Origin: Bacteroidia bacterium
Lineage (GTDB): Bacteria > Bacteroidota > Bacteroidia > Flavobacteriales > Flavobacteriaceae
NCBI GenBank assembly: GCA_030427735.1
Contig: JAUIBP010000007.1
Coordinates: 62,001-126,000, forward strand
DNA: 64,000 nt
Direction: 5' to 3'
The translations under genes and the position numbers were made by a program. The notes under the pieces are model-generated. The model ran no database searches, was not told the DNA's origin, and saw only the letters and a list, made by a program, of their open reading frames with translations. Below are positions 25,876-33,305 of this stretch, piece after piece. Every line of letters begins with the position of its first letter. Position 1 is the stretch's first letter.

Positions 25876-26146
25876 TAGAGTGGATTTACAAAGAGAAGTA
25901 ATTAAAATAGTAAATCAAAATAATTTTAAAACTGGATTAAATGGACTTTCCAGGCCAGCAATAGAAAGTTGGATTTTAAGCAATAATATTTCTAATGTTA
26001 TATTAAAGAAATGTCTTGTTAGAATATCTGAAAAGCTATTCTTTATAGCAAATAAAAGCCAAGACCAAATAACAGAGGAGTATAAGAGCTTGCAAAATAG
26101 TGTAAGAAGAGATATGAAAGTACTAAAAAAAATGGTCTCAGAATAA
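25856..26146 (+). CDS. Small helical protein of unknown function, third gene of the cassette
   Basis: 96 aa from the ATG at 25856, overlapping the nucleotidyltransferase gene by 20 bases. It is basic and predicted almost all helical (DLQREVIKIVNQNNFKTGLN, then a C-terminal QDQITEEYKSLQNSVRRDMK coiled stretch). No motif or family is recognised. Its tight overlap with the MNT gene and the matching AT-rich composition argue that it belongs with the two genes before it. It may be a regulator, antitoxin or adaptor; nothing in the sequence decides. Confidence 0.6.
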   Translation: MRAEFNSRVDLQREVIKIVNQNNFKTGLNGLSRPAIESWILSNNISNVILKKCLVRISEKLFFIANKSQDQITEEYKSLQNSVRRDMKVLKKMVSE

Positions 26147-26149
26147 ATT

Positions 26150-26986
26150 ATGAGACCACAAACCATACAAATATTTTTACCAGACGGCTCACCAACCAGT
26201 ATTCGTGAAGCAGAATTAACCAACAGGTTAGTTAAAGCCATTATGTTTCCAAGAAATAAAATGCAGGAAGTCGCTAAACGCGATATGGTGCATTATACGG
26301 GTGTTTATTTTTTGTTTGGTAACACCGAAGATGGCGCGAAACCATTAGTCTACATAGGTGAAGGGGAAGATTGTTTTAAACGCATACAATCGCATAACCG
26401 TAATAAAGACTTTTGGACGCACTGTGTTATTATTTCAACCAAAACAGACGAATACACCAAAACAGATGGAAAATATCTCGAGTATCATAGTTTGGTTAAA
26501 GCTAAAGACATTGGCAGATATGTAATAGAAAATGATGGCGGATCTAATAAGCCATCAATTTCAGAAAGTAGAGAATTTGACTTGCTGGATAACTTTGAAA
26601 CAGCTAAAATGCTTTTAGCAACCCTAGGGTATCCTATTTTTGAAGAAAAAAGAAAAAAAGACTCTAAAAAGGAGTTGTTTTATTGTAAAGGAAAAGATGC
26701 TTATGCTTTAGGCGAATACACCGAAGACGGTATGTTAGTTTATAAAGGTGGTAAATGTACTTTAATAGAAACACCAACCGCTGGTCCGTGGGTAATAAAT
26801 AGAAGACAAAAGCTTATACAGGATCACGTTTTGGTTAAAGAGGATGGGATGTATATTTTTCAAGAAGATTATATTTTCGATTCTGTTTCTTCAGCCGCTG
26901 CAACTGTTTTAGCAAGAAGAGCGAACGGTTGGAGAGAGTGGAAGAATAAAGACGGTAAAACTTTGGATGAGTTGAAAAGGAAATAA
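26150..26986 (+). CDS. GIY-YIG nuclease-fold protein with DUF4357 domain
   Basis: 278 aa. The GIY-YIG core shows as TGVYFLFGN followed by VYIGEGEDCFKRIQSHN, with the conserved Arg and a downstream Glu region (KYLEYHSLVKA). The C-terminal domain (about 180-278) matches DUF4357 (KDAYALGEYTEDGMLVYKGG, then SSAAATVLARRANGWREWKN). This combination is often encoded with type I restriction-modification genes, and its composition resembles hsdRMS rather than the AT-rich cassette just before it. It starts 3 bases after the cassette. Its role in the restriction complex is not established. Confidence 0.85.
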   Translation: MRPQTIQIFLPDGSPTSIREAELTNRLVKAIMFPRNKMQEVAKRDMVHYTGVYFLFGNTEDGAKPLVYIGEGEDCFKRIQSHNRNKDFWTHCVIISTKTDEYTKTDGKYLEYHSLVKAKDIGRYVIENDGGSNKPSISESREFDLLDNFETAKMLLATLGYPIFEEKRKKDSKKELFYCKGKDAYALGEYTEDGMLVYKGGKCTLIETPTAGPWVINRRQKLIQDHVLVKEDGMYIFQEDYIFDSVSSAAATVLARRANGWREWKNKDGKTLDELKRK

Positions 26987-27025
26987 ATAACTTCCTATAA
27001 AATACTAGAATACATTTTGATAGAA

Positions 27026-27059
27026 TTGAGCAAGGCAAAATAAATTTAACCTTGCTCAA
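27026..27059. terminator. Bidirectional terminator between GIY-YIG and DUF6527 genes
   Basis: TTGAGCAAGG (27026-27035) pairs perfectly with CCTTGCTCAA (27050-27059) across a 14-base AT loop, between two convergent operons, with AT-rich flanks on both sides. Confidence 0.75.
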
Positions 27060-27098
27060 AATTACTCTTAGTGAATTTAAAGAATTATTGATTCAAAG

Positions 27099-27434
27099 CT
27101 AAGCCCAAACTATTTGTCTATTTTTCAAAAAAAAATGACTTCTACAATTTTTTGTTCTCCATATTGACGGAGAAATCGAAAAATTAGAACCATCAATAAA
27201 AACAAACCAACAAGGATTAGCATCATCAATCAAATTAAGCATGATATTTTCATTACAACCACAAGGGCATTTTAATAATGCATACCAATAATCATTTAAT
27301 TCTTCCTTTCCCTCTATGTACAATACCTTATTCTTTGGCTCTTGAGGTAATTCAGGAACAATAACTAATTTATATTCACCTTTTTTTTTATTAAAAAGAC
27401 ATAAAAACCAATTAAACAACTTCTCCACTAACAT
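27099..27434 (-). CDS. DUF6527-type zinc-binding protein of the ubiquitin-like operon
   Basis: 111 aa. The family signature is clear: CPCGC at 56-60, SPSIWR at 88-93 and NCRSHFFLKNRQIVW at the end. The Cys and His positions suggest a metal site. DUF6527 genes recur beside bacterial multi-ubiquitin and E1/JAB genes, so a processing or accessory function in the same pathway is likely, but its chemistry cannot be deduced here. Its start overlaps the end of the JAB-E1 gene by 23 bases, showing it is the third gene of the operon. Confidence 0.8.
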   Translation of the reverse strand: MLVEKLFNWFLCLFNKKKGEYKLVIVPELPQEPKNKVLYIEGKEELNDYWYALLKCPCGCNENIMLNLIDDANPCWFVFIDGSNFSISPSIWRTKNCRSHFFLKNRQIVWA

Positions 27435-28797
27435 ATAACTTTAAATTTGGTTCAAAATCACCTACTCCAATAGATTCTGAGTGTAACTCATCTTCTGTAT
27501 CACCTACGTAATAAGAGTTAAAATCCCAATCAGTTAAATTAACTACTGTATGTGAATATTTAGAATTGTCTCCATAACGAAAAGGATGAATTCTCCCAAG
27601 CATATCATTTACAGCTATAGAAGAACAAAATGAATTAACACTAATAACAGCTGGACTTTCTACATCTGCATTATCAAAATATGCTTGTCTATTCTTATAC
27701 TCTTCTTCGGAAAGTCTCTTTAAGCTTTCAGCTGTTAACTGTTCTTGATTATATACCCCTCTTTCTAATAAAGTTTTACTATTAGGATAAACATAATGAA
27801 TATTACCTACAATAGAATCAATACCTCCATTTCCATCTGCAACTAATTTTACTCCTATATCACTAATAGGAACGAGATAATAAGTTGAAATCAAATTAAG
27901 ATAATGCCTGCCTTCAACAGAATCCATACAACCAAATATATAATCACAACTGGCAAATTCATCCATTGCATTCCGACTTTCCTGAATTAAACAGGAATAA
28001 GTAATAACTTCAGTTCCTAAATTTACCTTTTCAATATGCTCTTTAATAACATCAACTTTTAATCTTTTTAAATCCGCATCTGAGGCCTTTGACATAACTA
28101 TTCTGTTCAAATTTTCATGTCCCATTACATCAGGATCAGCAATTACTAATTTACCAACTCCCAATCGATACAACATTTGAATAACGGGGCTTCCAGTACC
28201 AGAACAACCAACAACACCTATTTTCATCTTTTTAAGATTATATATAGTTTCTGAACCAAACGTTTGCGCATTTCGTTTAAAAGCTTTCTCTATAGCATCC
28301 AAACTATTAGAATGAGAAAACAGCTTAACATTTTCACCTATTACTGAAATTTTATCAATTTCAGTAAAACTTAAATTTGATTTTATTTCCCTTCCTTTCA
28401 TAGTACCATTAGGGTACATTATCATACTGGCATGAGGCAAATCTTTATCTAACCAACCATAAACGGAATCAAAAAACGACCTATCCGAATTATCATCCAA
28501 AACTGAAAAATCTGAATTATCAACAAAGTGAGAATGTATTTTAACAACACCTAACCCTTTTGATAATGCTTTATCTAAAACGTGCTCAACGTTAATAGTC
28601 TCCCATGAAACAGAATTTTCTGTTCTTAAACATTTATCATATGGCATTAAATAAATTTCATGTATCAATAAAAAATCATTACCATCATGATTTAATCTTC
28701 CACATAATGCAAATGCAAGAGCTTCCAAACCATCTCCTCCATGAAGATGGTTTTTCAACTCTTGATGCATTTTTTCAGTCATTTTAACATGCATCAT
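27412..28797 (-). CDS. JAB peptidase fused to E1-like (ThiF) adenylyltransferase
   Basis: 461 aa, two domains. Residues 1-150 form a JAB/JAMM metallopeptidase: Glu25, then HSH at 88-90, Ser98 and Asp101 in the HxHx7SxxD pattern. Residues about 185-440 form a ThiF/E1 domain with nucleotide loop VVGCSGTGSP (196-204), ADPD near 220-223 and ENLNR. Cys residues that could form a thioester occur at 284, 290 and further on, but I cannot pick the catalytic one. By family it should adenylate the C-terminus of the ubiquitin-like protein and also trim or remove it. Encoded 11 bases after the Ubl-E2 gene. Confidence 0.9.
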   Translation of the reverse strand: MMHVKMTEKMHQELKNHLHGGDGLEALAFALCGRLNHDGNDFLLIHEIYLMPYDKCLRTENSVSWETINVEHVLDKALSKGLGVVKIHSHFVDNSDFSVLDDNSDRSFFDSVYGWLDKDLPHASMIMYPNGTMKGREIKSNLSFTEIDKISVIGENVKLFSHSNSLDAIEKAFKRNAQTFGSETIYNLKKMKIGVVGCSGTGSPVIQMLYRLGVGKLVIADPDVMGHENLNRIVMSKASDADLKRLKVDVIKEHIEKVNLGTEVITYSCLIQESRNAMDEFASCDYIFGCMDSVEGRHYLNLISTYYLVPISDIGVKLVADGNGGIDSIVGNIHYVYPNSKTLLERGVYNQEQLTAESLKRLSEEEYKNRQAYFDNADVESPAVISVNSFCSSIAVNDMLGRIHPFRYGDNSKYSHTVVNLTDWDFNSYYVGDTEDELHSESIGVGDFEPNLKLYVSGEVV

Positions 28798-28808
28798 AAC
28801 AACAACTT

Positions 28809-29762
28809 TTAACGTTTATTAAATTCTGCATTTAAACAACTTAACATTAAATCAAGATGAGATTCAATATTATCAATTTTAGGATTCCATCTATTTGCCG
28901 CTATCCTATGTCTTGACCAGCGTTGGTAGATTTTACCTTCAATTGATTGACTACTTAGAGCCCTGATCATTTTACCATCTACCCTATTTAAAGCAGGGCT
29001 AAAATAAATCATATCAAGTTGAGATGTTGGATAATGCGGAGGTATAAGAATAGCCGCATCGGTTTTTTTAACATTATAACCATCAGGGATATTAAAATCC
29101 CTAATAATTAACCAGTTTAAGTTTCCACTTCTAATAAAGTCAACTGAATTACCGATAGAGGCTAAATAATAAATATCATCTTTAGGTAATTCAAAATTGG
29201 TTTTATCAATAAAACCTTCTATACAATCCAAAGCTTCATAAACAAATCGCTCTACACCACATTTCGTCAAATCAATTTTTTGCTCTGGTTGAACAATTTC
29301 TTTACCCTTTTTTGTAAACATCCTTAATCTATGTTTATTAGGGTCCTTGTTAACTAGCTTTAAAATTTCCTCCCGAGTAACCTCCTCTTGCCTAACTGTA
29401 AACTTATCTCCATTTATTTTAATTAAATACTGATAGGTAATTACAGGTTTAACACCTTTACAAAAACAATCTTCTAAATCAATAGTTTCTTGTTTGTAGG
29501 GTAAAATTATAAAGCGTTCGATACCACATTCAGTTAAATCAACCACAACTAAAGGTCCTATTTCTAATTTCCCCTTTTTTGTAACCATTCTTATAAAATG
29601 CGTATCGGGACTTGTCCCTGCAAGGTTATGCAAATCATTACCTGTAATGGTTTGATTTTCTATTGAGTATTCAGTTTCATTTATATGAATAATATATTCA
29701 TAAGCTAGAGCTGGCACCATGCCGCTACAATAGCAATCTTTCAAATGGGTTTTCTTTTCCAT
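28809..29762 (-). CDS. Tandem ubiquitin-like (multiubiquitin) protein fused to an E2-like domain
   Basis: 317 aa. Two related beta-grasp modules span about 20-85 and 110-174, ending CGIERFI and CGVERFV. Each is preceded by a conserved linker, DCYCSG (9-14) and DCFCKG (98-103); a third, shorter one (ALDC, 177-180) precedes the C-terminal domain. Residues about 189-315 resemble the prokaryotic E2 family E fold (IPDGYN, then ILIPPHYPTSQLDMIYFSP and RWSRHR). The only Cys there is at 309, so the usual E2 thioester Cys is not evident. First gene of a three-gene minus-strand operon with JAB-E1 and DUF6527. Confidence 0.85.
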   Translation of the reverse strand: MEKKTHLKDCYCSGMVPALAYEYIIHINETEYSIENQTITGNDLHNLAGTSPDTHFIRMVTKKGKLEIGPLVVVDLTECGIERFIILPYKQETIDLEDCFCKGVKPVITYQYLIKINGDKFTVRQEEVTREEILKLVNKDPNKHRLRMFTKKGKEIVQPEQKIDLTKCGVERFVYEALDCIEGFIDKTNFELPKDDIYYLASIGNSVDFIRSGNLNWLIIRDFNIPDGYNVKKTDAAILIPPHYPTSQLDMIYFSPALNRVDGKMIRALSSQSIEGKIYQRWSRHRIAANRWNPKIDNIESHLDLMLSCLNAEFNKR

Positions 29763-29932
29763 TTTATAATAGTATTTTATTTAAAAAAAATAATGCCCTG
29801 TCCTTAAATCAATCCAACAAATTTGGGCTTAACACTCCATATTGATGAAGGCTAATATGCTAGATATTGAATAATAGTAATAATGCCTTATAAATTTTTA
29901 AAAGGTTAATATTTTCGGACAGAAAACTTTGA

Positions 29933-29964
29933 TTTGGAAAATTAGAGAAGAAACTGTATCTTTG
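29933..29964 (+). promoter_or_regulatory. Consensus Bacteroidota promoter (TTTG-N20-TATCTTTG)
   Basis: TTTG at 29933-29936 and TATCTTTG at 29957-29964 are separated by exactly 20 bases, an ideal match. No protein-coding gene follows closely; instead a strong terminator lies about 70 bases downstream, so this promoter probably makes a small RNA. Confidence 0.75.
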
Positions 29965-29969
29965 TACTC

Positions 29970-30057
29970 ACCACAAGATAAAGAATTACTCGGGACGCAA
30001 ACCCTTGTATGTTCTAAAATAAAATTCAAATCAGGTAGTTTTCTGCCTGATTTTTTT
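29970..30057 (+). ncRNA. Probable small RNA of about 90 nt
   Basis: It starts a few bases after the consensus promoter and ends at an intrinsic terminator: AAATCAGGTAG (30028-30038), TTTT loop, CTGCCTGATTT (30043-30053) and a T-run to 30057. The body can fold weakly (GGG at 29992-29994 with CCC at 30002-30004, and ACAA with TTGT beside it). No start codon with a meaningful frame lies inside. It sits between the divergent ubiquitin-like operon and the XRE-ImmA gene. I do not recognise the RNA; function and exact ends are inferred. Confidence 0.6.
30028..30057 (+). terminator. Intrinsic terminator of the small RNA
   Basis: An 11-bp stem with one G-T pair, a TTTT loop and a 7-base T tract. It is oriented for plus-strand transcription. 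Confidence 0.85.
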
Positions 30058-30218
30058 GTTTTCAGATTTCCTGAACTTGGAATCAAAGATACAAAAAAAT
30101 CTTAAACTCAAAAGCACAATATTACCAATTAGGTTAAAAATTAAAAATTACTTATTAACAATTAAGTTAAAACTGGGAAATAATTTTGCGTAATTTACTC
30201 AAAAGGTTATATTTACAT

Positions 30219-30226
30219 TAAATTTG
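30219..30226 (+). promoter_or_regulatory. Possible -7 box for the XRE-ImmA gene
   Basis: TAAATTTG fits TAnnTTTG, 88 bases upstream of the ATG at 30315. No good -33 element was found. The rest of the 29763-30314 gap, apart from the small RNA, shows no gene. Confidence 0.35.
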
Positions 30227-30314
30227 TCAATTAATAAATTTTATTTTACGAACCTAAATAACAGGCAATTAAACTACCTGATTATAGATTATTATTATCA
30301 GTTAGACTCTTCCT

Positions 30315-31451
30315 ATGGCAAAAAACAAACGTAAATTTGAATCCCCTGGTCAAGCATTAAAATTCTATTTAACTGAAAATGGATGGACTCAAGATGACTT
30401 AGCACATATTTTAACTATTTCATTAAAACACACGAATGAAATAATTAAAGATAAGAAGTCAATTTCTATTGATACTGCTATTCTATTGAGTAAAGTATTT
30501 GAAATGGATGCTTATGAGTGGATGGTTTTGGATACTACTTTCCAACTATCAAAAAAGAATGCTCAGAAAAAAGAAGAAAAAGAGGAATTAGTAGAAAGGC
30601 AAGTTGAAGTTTACAAATATCTACCTATAAACGAGCTCTTGAAAAAAGGCTGGTTAAAGCCTTACAACAAAATTGATGATTTGAATAATCAATTGCGTGC
30701 TTTTTTTGGTGTTCCAAAAAACAAACCTTTAGACTTTTCAACACTTAAACTTAATAATGTAGCTATTGAATATAGAAAATCGGACGCCTATAAAGAAAGT
30801 GCCAATGAAATAAACGCCAAGGCTTGGTATCAAATGGCACTTAATCATTCGAAAAAAATTAAAGTGGAAAAATATAATGAAAAGGGATTAATAGAATTAA
30901 CTAATAATTTACACAATTATACCATAATTAAAGATGGTATTAAATTGTTTATGAATGATTTAAGTAAAGTTGGAGTGAAATTTGTCTTCCTATCTCACTT
31001 ATCTAAAACATATTTAGATGGAGCTGCCTTTTATGCAGATAATAACCCGGTTGTAACTTTAACTGGCAGATATGATAGAGTGGATAATTTCTGGTTCACT
31101 TTGGCTCATGAAGTTTCTCACATACTACTTCATCTTCCTAAAAATAAAGATAATGACACAATATTTATGGATGATTCCACAAGTGCTATGACTTCGAAAA
31201 AAGAAAAAGAAGCTAATCAAATGGCAGAAAAAATACTTCTGCAAGATAAAATATTAGATTTTTTTGAACAATATATTGGCTATATTACAGAAGAAAAAGT
31301 ACATGAATTTTCATCTATCTATAACATACATCCGTCAATTGTTGTTGGAATATTAGCATTTAACAAGAAAGTGTCTTATTCTACATTACACCGATTTAAA
31401 GAATCTGTAAGAGATAAAATACCCAATAAATACAGAGCAGAAGCATTTTAA
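30315..31451 (+). CDS. XRE helix-turn-helix protein with ImmA/IrrE metallopeptidase domain (HigA-like)
   Basis: 378 aa. Residues about 10-75 form an XRE HTH (GWTQDDLAHILTISLKHTNE). The C-terminal half is an ImmA/IrrE (COG2856-like) domain with zinc motif AHEVSHILLH and downstream Glu residues (KEKEANQMAEKIL). Such proteins are repressors or antitoxins, some relieved by proteolysis. The expected small toxin gene (HigB or RES type) is absent on both sides; the nearest upstream item is a probable small RNA. As cargo it may be an orphan antitoxin, the element's lysogeny-like repressor, or part of a pair with the RNA. Confidence 0.85.
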   Translation: MAKNKRKFESPGQALKFYLTENGWTQDDLAHILTISLKHTNEIIKDKKSISIDTAILLSKVFEMDAYEWMVLDTTFQLSKKNAQKKEEKEELVERQVEVYKYLPINELLKKGWLKPYNKIDDLNNQLRAFFGVPKNKPLDFSTLKLNNVAIEYRKSDAYKESANEINAKAWYQMALNHSKKIKVEKYNEKGLIELTNNLHNYTIIKDGIKLFMNDLSKVGVKFVFLSHLSKTYLDGAAFYADNNPVVTLTGRYDRVDNFWFTLAHEVSHILLHLPKNKDNDTIFMDDSTSAMTSKKEKEANQMAEKILLQDKILDFFEQYIGYITEEKVHEFSSIYNIHPSIVVGILAFNKKVSYSTLHRFKESVRDKIPNKYRAEAF

Positions 31452-31529
31452 TCAAAACATTCTAAAATCCGGAAAATTACCAATTACAGTAATTCTACGG
31501 GTTTTTTAATTTTATCATTACACTTACTC

Positions 31530-31566
31530 AAGATGTCGTTTTAATATAAAAACAACATCTTTTTTA
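31530..31566 (+). terminator. Terminator hairpin after the XRE-ImmA gene
   Basis: AGATGT-c-GTTTT and AAAAAC-a-ACATCT form a nearly perfect stem with a short AT loop, followed by TTTTTT. Confidence 0.7.
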
Positions 31567-31604
31567 GTTTTAAAATAGCCTTATCAAACCCGATTTTTAC
31601 ATAG

Positions 31605-31632
31605 TGCGGTGAAAAAAACAATAATAACCGCA
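31605..31632. promoter_or_regulatory. Inverted repeat TGCGGT/ACCGCA upstream of fic
   Basis: TGCGGT (31605-31610) and ACCGCA (31627-31632) are perfect complements with a 16-base spacer, 48-75 bases upstream of the Fic start. Possible operator; short enough for chance. Confidence 0.3.
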
Positions 31633-31641
31633 AATAATGCG

Positions 31642-31674
31642 TCGAATAATTTGTATATTCACCGTATTATTCGA
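31642..31674. promoter_or_regulatory. Operator-like inverted repeat directly before fic
   Basis: TCGAATAAT (31642-31650) and ATTATTCGA (31666-31674) are perfect 9-base complements, the second ending 5 bases before the ATG. The Fic protein has a C-terminal winged-helix domain, so autoregulation through this site is plausible. Confidence 0.5.
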
Positions 31675-31679
31675 ATAAA

Positions 31680-32771
31680 ATGGCAACGTACATACATCAT
31701 CTTAAAGCTTGGCCTCATTTTAGTTGGGATGAACAAGCCTTTTTAACCCTATTAGGGGAGGTTAGACATTTACAAGGTAAACTTATAGGTAAGGTAGAAC
31801 TATTAGGTTTTGAATTAAAAGACGAGGCTAATTTAGAAACCTTAATACAAGATGTTGTGCAAAGTTCTGAAATTGAAGGGGAAATTTTAAATCCAATACA
31901 GGTTCGCTCCTCAATTGCTACCCGGTTGGGGCTGGAAAACTCTGGAATAGTACATCAAGATAGACATGTCGATGGTATTGTTGAAATGATGCTGGATGCT
32001 ACTCAAAATAATAATAAAAGTTTAAATGAAGAACGTTTGTATGGCTGGCATGCTGCTTTATTTCCAACTGGTAGAAGCGGAATGTATAAAATAGAAGTTG
32101 GAAAATGGCGAACAGGAGCAATGCAGGTGGTTTCTGGAGGTATGGGGAGAGAAGTGGTGCATTATGAAGCCCCAAAAGCAGCACGCATGGATAAAGAAAT
32201 GGAAACTTTTATAAATTGGTTTAATACGGAATCGAAGCTGGATCCTATGCTGAAAGCAGCAATTGCGCATTTATGGTTCGTAACAATACATCCTTTTGAT
32301 GATGGTAATGGGCGTATAGCAAGAGCAATTGCAGATATGCAACTCTCAAAGGCTGATGGCGTAAACCAAAGATTTTATAGTATGTCTGCCGAAATCAAAA
32401 ATCAACGAAAATCGTATTACAAAATTTTAGAACAAACCCAAAAAGGTGATCTTGATATAACAGAATGGATCATTTGGTTTTTAGAGTGTTTAAAACAATC
32501 CATTTTCTCTTCTAGTGAGATTATAGATAAAGTTGTCCGAAAACATCAATTTTGGGTTGAAAATGTAGGGTCAATAATTAATAATAGACAGCAGAAAATA
32601 TTAAATATGCTCCTTGATAATTTTAAAGGTAATTTAACAACTTCTAAATGGGCTAAATTAACTAAAACATCTCAAGATACCGCATTAAGGGATATAACAG
32701 ATTTGCTCAAAAAAAATATATTAAAGAAAGCAGATACGGGAGGTCGTAGTACACATTATCTTTTAAAATAG
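31680..32771 (+). CDS. Fic family protein (AMP-transferase fold) with winged-helix C-terminus
   Basis: 363 aa. Residues 1-90 form a DUF4172-like N-terminal domain containing the inhibitory helix motif SSEIEG (62-67, fitting S/TxxxE-G/N). The Fic core motif HPFDDGNGR occupies 204-212 and is complete. Residues about 290-363 form a winged helix (TTSKWAKLTKTSQDTALRDI). Class II Fic proteins with the inhibitory helix in cis are autoinhibited enzymes that AMPylate or otherwise modify targets. No separate antitoxin gene is adjacent, consistent with self-inhibition. The target is unknown. Confidence 0.92.
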   Translation: MATYIHHLKAWPHFSWDEQAFLTLLGEVRHLQGKLIGKVELLGFELKDEANLETLIQDVVQSSEIEGEILNPIQVRSSIATRLGLENSGIVHQDRHVDGIVEMMLDATQNNNKSLNEERLYGWHAALFPTGRSGMYKIEVGKWRTGAMQVVSGGMGREVVHYEAPKAARMDKEMETFINWFNTESKLDPMLKAAIAHLWFVTIHPFDDGNGRIARAIADMQLSKADGVNQRFYSMSAEIKNQRKSYYKILEQTQKGDLDITEWIIWFLECLKQSIFSSSEIIDKVVRKHQFWVENVGSIINNRQQKILNMLLDNFKGNLTTSKWAKLTKTSQDTALRDITDLLKKNILKKADTGGRSTHYLLK

Positions 32772-33252
32772 TTTAGAGAGAATTAAACTTTATCCAAAAG
32801 TGTTAGATTATTTATTTAAAAGTTGATAACGCGATCTAAGGCATCATCTGCTTTTTTGTCGACAAATTTTATTAAAACTAAAAATATTTGCTTTATACCT
32901 GAATGGAAAATAAATCGAAAAATTAGATTAATAAGGTCAATTTAAAAGTCATAAGATTACTTTTGTAGGTTTATTTTTGATTAAAAATAGCTACATACTT
33001 ATCGTTATCCATAGTTATAGCACTTTGAATTGTGTTTTCTTGGTTTTAAGCCTTAAGGACAGTGGTACTTAACATTACTGTTAGGAGCAATAAATTGTTA
33101 CAAAGACTTTTTATAATATGGGTTTGATAGTTGTTATTGAATCGCAATGAAAACCAAAATAAATAGAATTGACAAAATGAGGCTTTCATTAAAGTGATTT
33201 AAAGGTTGGTAGTGGATTGTTTTTCGTTTATGATTATAGAGTTTTTTTATGT

Positions 33253-33272
33253 TAGTGCGGTATGTTGCACTA
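33253..33272. promoter_or_regulatory. HipB-type operator candidate 1
   Basis: TAGTGC-N8-GCACTA, a perfect 6-bp inverted repeat with an 8-base spacer. The arrangement (5-base arms, N8 spacer) is the same as the TATCC-N8-GGATA operators of E. coli HipB, with a different sequence. Confidence 0.6.
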
Positions 33273-33305
33273 TTTATTGCATTCTGATAAATTTGAATCA
33301 AAACA

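Noticed and set aside
29898-30086. 62-codon minus-strand open frame from a TTG across the small RNA region
   Set aside because: Non-ATG start, low-complexity product without a domain, and it runs antisense through a promoter and terminator. The non-coding reading explains the region better.
30219-30226. TAAATTTG as a confident promoter for the XRE-ImmA gene
   Set aside because: No -33 element at the expected distance; kept only as a low-confidence feature.
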